From Bombus terrestris (lineage: Eukaryota; Arthropoda; Insecta; Hymenoptera; Apidae): 64,000 bases of DNA. Made by a program: the position numbers and the translations under genes. The first letter of the stretch is position 1; each line of letters opens with the position of its first letter. Positions 62,321-64,000 of the stretch are shown here, piece after piece. Location: the NCBI RefSeq assembly GCF_910591885.1, contig NC_063278.1:4613501-4677500 (forward strand), in the 5' to 3' direction. Below the pieces are notes generated by a model. That model did not search any database. It had not been told where the DNA came from and was given only the letters and a program-made list of their open reading frames with translations.

Positions 62321-64000
62321 TATCAGGCCAATTACGAATTGTACCTACTTTAAGAAGATCGATAGTTTATATGCCATTACTGCATAGGTCTAAAAACACT
62401 ATGTCTCTCGTGATCCAAGAGATAGAGAATTTTTAGGAAAAAAGCTCTCCTTGCTTCTTATTCTTTGATATTGAAATATCACGAGAGATTTTACTTTTCG
62501 AAAAGGATTTTTTACTTTTCAATGGTGAAGAAGGATCTTCAAATTTCATTTACAGGTAAATAATGCTCGCGGCAGATTCTTGTTTATCGTTGTTTTTTCT
62601 TTATTCGTTGCTCGTTCGAATATCAAAATATATACGTCGAATCTCGATTTTTATTCTTCAATGAAATTGAGCGCAACAGTGTTTGAGCCTATCTATATAT
62701 CTTGCGAAGTAAATTACATTACAATAATTCACGATAGGCTATTTTCCTATCTTAAACCTAATAAACTAATAAATAAGAAAAAACGTATCGATATTGGAAA
62801 CACCTCGGATCAATTTAAATAATTCTACACATATTCGTCTACAAGGTACCGATATGAACCTTATGTTGCAAGAGATTACTCTCTGTATGCGGAGTTCTTC
62901 TTGTCTATAAATATTCCTATGTGGTAGGTCAGGATTCTGATGAAGGTAGAAGTTTAATTATTGCGTCCAATCCTCGTTAGCCTCCTTCCTTCCCCTGTAC
63001 GGATTTAATGAGGTAGAGACACTTTGTGTTGGTATTGTATCTAATGGATCACCAGGGACGTTGTCGAACACGCGATCCACCAAGCATTTACAGTGTTGAC
63101 TGATCTAGACACGTGTAGATGTATTACTATCGCGCCACCATGATTTAAGATTAATCGACACGATTTGATTTATTAATAGTCAGACAGTGGATGACCGTTT
63201 TAATCTAAATTTCGGATATCAGTTTGGGTCTGGATCAATCGTTATATTTCGTACGAGATCACCGACTGTTCTAATTTTTTTTCAAACACAGCAATGCTAT
63301 ACGCTCTATGTGTCACTCTAGGCGATCCTTGGAAATATCGTGCAACATTCCTGGCCACATTCGGCCAGGAAATATCGCCAGATCGAGTCGAAACAGCTTT
63401 CGATACGTCGCTTTTATCAGATATCACCGGTAAAAACGTACCGCCTCGTTGCGACAACGAGAGAAAAAGTCGGCTATCGTTTGGCACGTAAAAGAGACTG
63501 CAACAGTTTATTCAGCTACAACGCCGATTCGTTTCACGGCAGCGTGATTCGATGCTCCGAGGACGAGATATTCCCATGGGTCAATAAAAGCCAGTCACGA
63601 ACCCTTTCGGCGGAAATAACGTTTCACGGTGCTCGTGTGCTCCTTTACGAGCATTGTTTTAAAAGATTTCCTAGACTATCCGAGAGCTTTCTTGTTCGAC
63701 CAAAGGTTTCGTCACTCGTCGATATTTTAAGGTTTAGCATTACCGTTCGATAAATTTTCTTCTCTCTCTTCCCCCTTTTCTTCTCCTTTTCTCTTTTCTT
63801 TTAGTTTTATCTGTCCTCTGCGCGGTTGGTTTCTGTTGGAGAACGCGATCGTGAAATATGCAAGCCATTTGTCTTCATAACAGTATATTAAAGCGATTTT
63901 CATGCTTGATATCGTTGGAGGAGATAAATCGTTCGTTTTTCTTTTAATTTCAACGTGTTCATCGTTGATTGGATTTTCATTACCATCAATGTACGCTAAC

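Larger units (their letters stand above)
40682..64000 (+). other. Khc-73: Khc-73 intron 2 (5' part, more than 23 kb, runs off the window)
   Basis: After the donor at 40682 no motor-domain text is found up to the window end, so the next exon lies beyond 64000. The expected continuation would be close to the fly sequence before FAFDHCF. This stretch holds MITEs, foldbacks, tandem arrays and a decayed mariner, listed separately. I see only unremarkable or simple sequence in 41900-43109, 43236-45499, 46662-48840, 48930-51310, 51330-53560, 55220-59310, 59880-61618 and 62321-64000. Confidence 0.8.

Overview
The window is nuclear DNA from an insect. The small spliced genes, the TA- and TTAA-flanked miniature transposons, the AT-rich but CG-dinucleotide-rich composition and the gene sequences fit Hymenoptera, most likely a bee. 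Genus and species cannot be fixed from the sequence alone. No operons, CRISPR arrays, phage or bacterial features are present.

Layout. The first 10 kb is compact and holds three complete housekeeping genes. PRL-1 (PTP4A-type tyrosine phosphatase, four coding exons, + strand, 1086-1852) is followed tail-to-tail by the proteasome regulator PI31/PSMF1 (five coding exons, - strand, 4989-6821). The single-strand-break repair scaffold XRCC1 (two coding exons, - strand, 7363-8866) comes next. XRCC1 is head-to-head, about 1.27 kb apart, with the kinesin-3 motor gene Khc-73 (KIF13 family, + strand), whose first coding exon is at 10139-10193.

The other 54 kb appears to be two giant introns of Khc-73. 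Intron 1 is 30.4 kb, from 10194 to 40593. Coding exon 2 is at 40594-40681, and intron 2 runs off the right edge after more than 23 kb. The rest of the motor gene lies outside the window. I found no convincing second protein gene inside these introns. The open frames there are short, overlap each other on both strands and show no recognisable domain.

The introns are rich in non-autonomous DNA transposons. They include an ~80 bp hairpin mariner-type MITE (eight copies), a ~200 bp mariner-type MITE (four two-ended and two one-ended copies), and several TTAA-flanked piggyBac-like MITEs. They also hold a decayed, internally deleted mariner with transposase remnants, a tRNA-derived SINE-like unit, and long foldback inverted repeats. 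A ~690 bp 14-mer minisatellite, two diverged satellite-like tandem arrays and many microsatellites are present too. None of the recognised transposons lies in the first 10 kb gene cluster.

I did not find a previously undescribed multi-gene system. The items most worth a second look are the two long inverted repeats (22322-22673 and about 45500-46055), the nested TTAA/mariner MITE at 20532-20706, the TTAA element pair with repeated internal palindromes, and a four-cysteine, zinc-ribbon-like motif in the linker of XRCC1.
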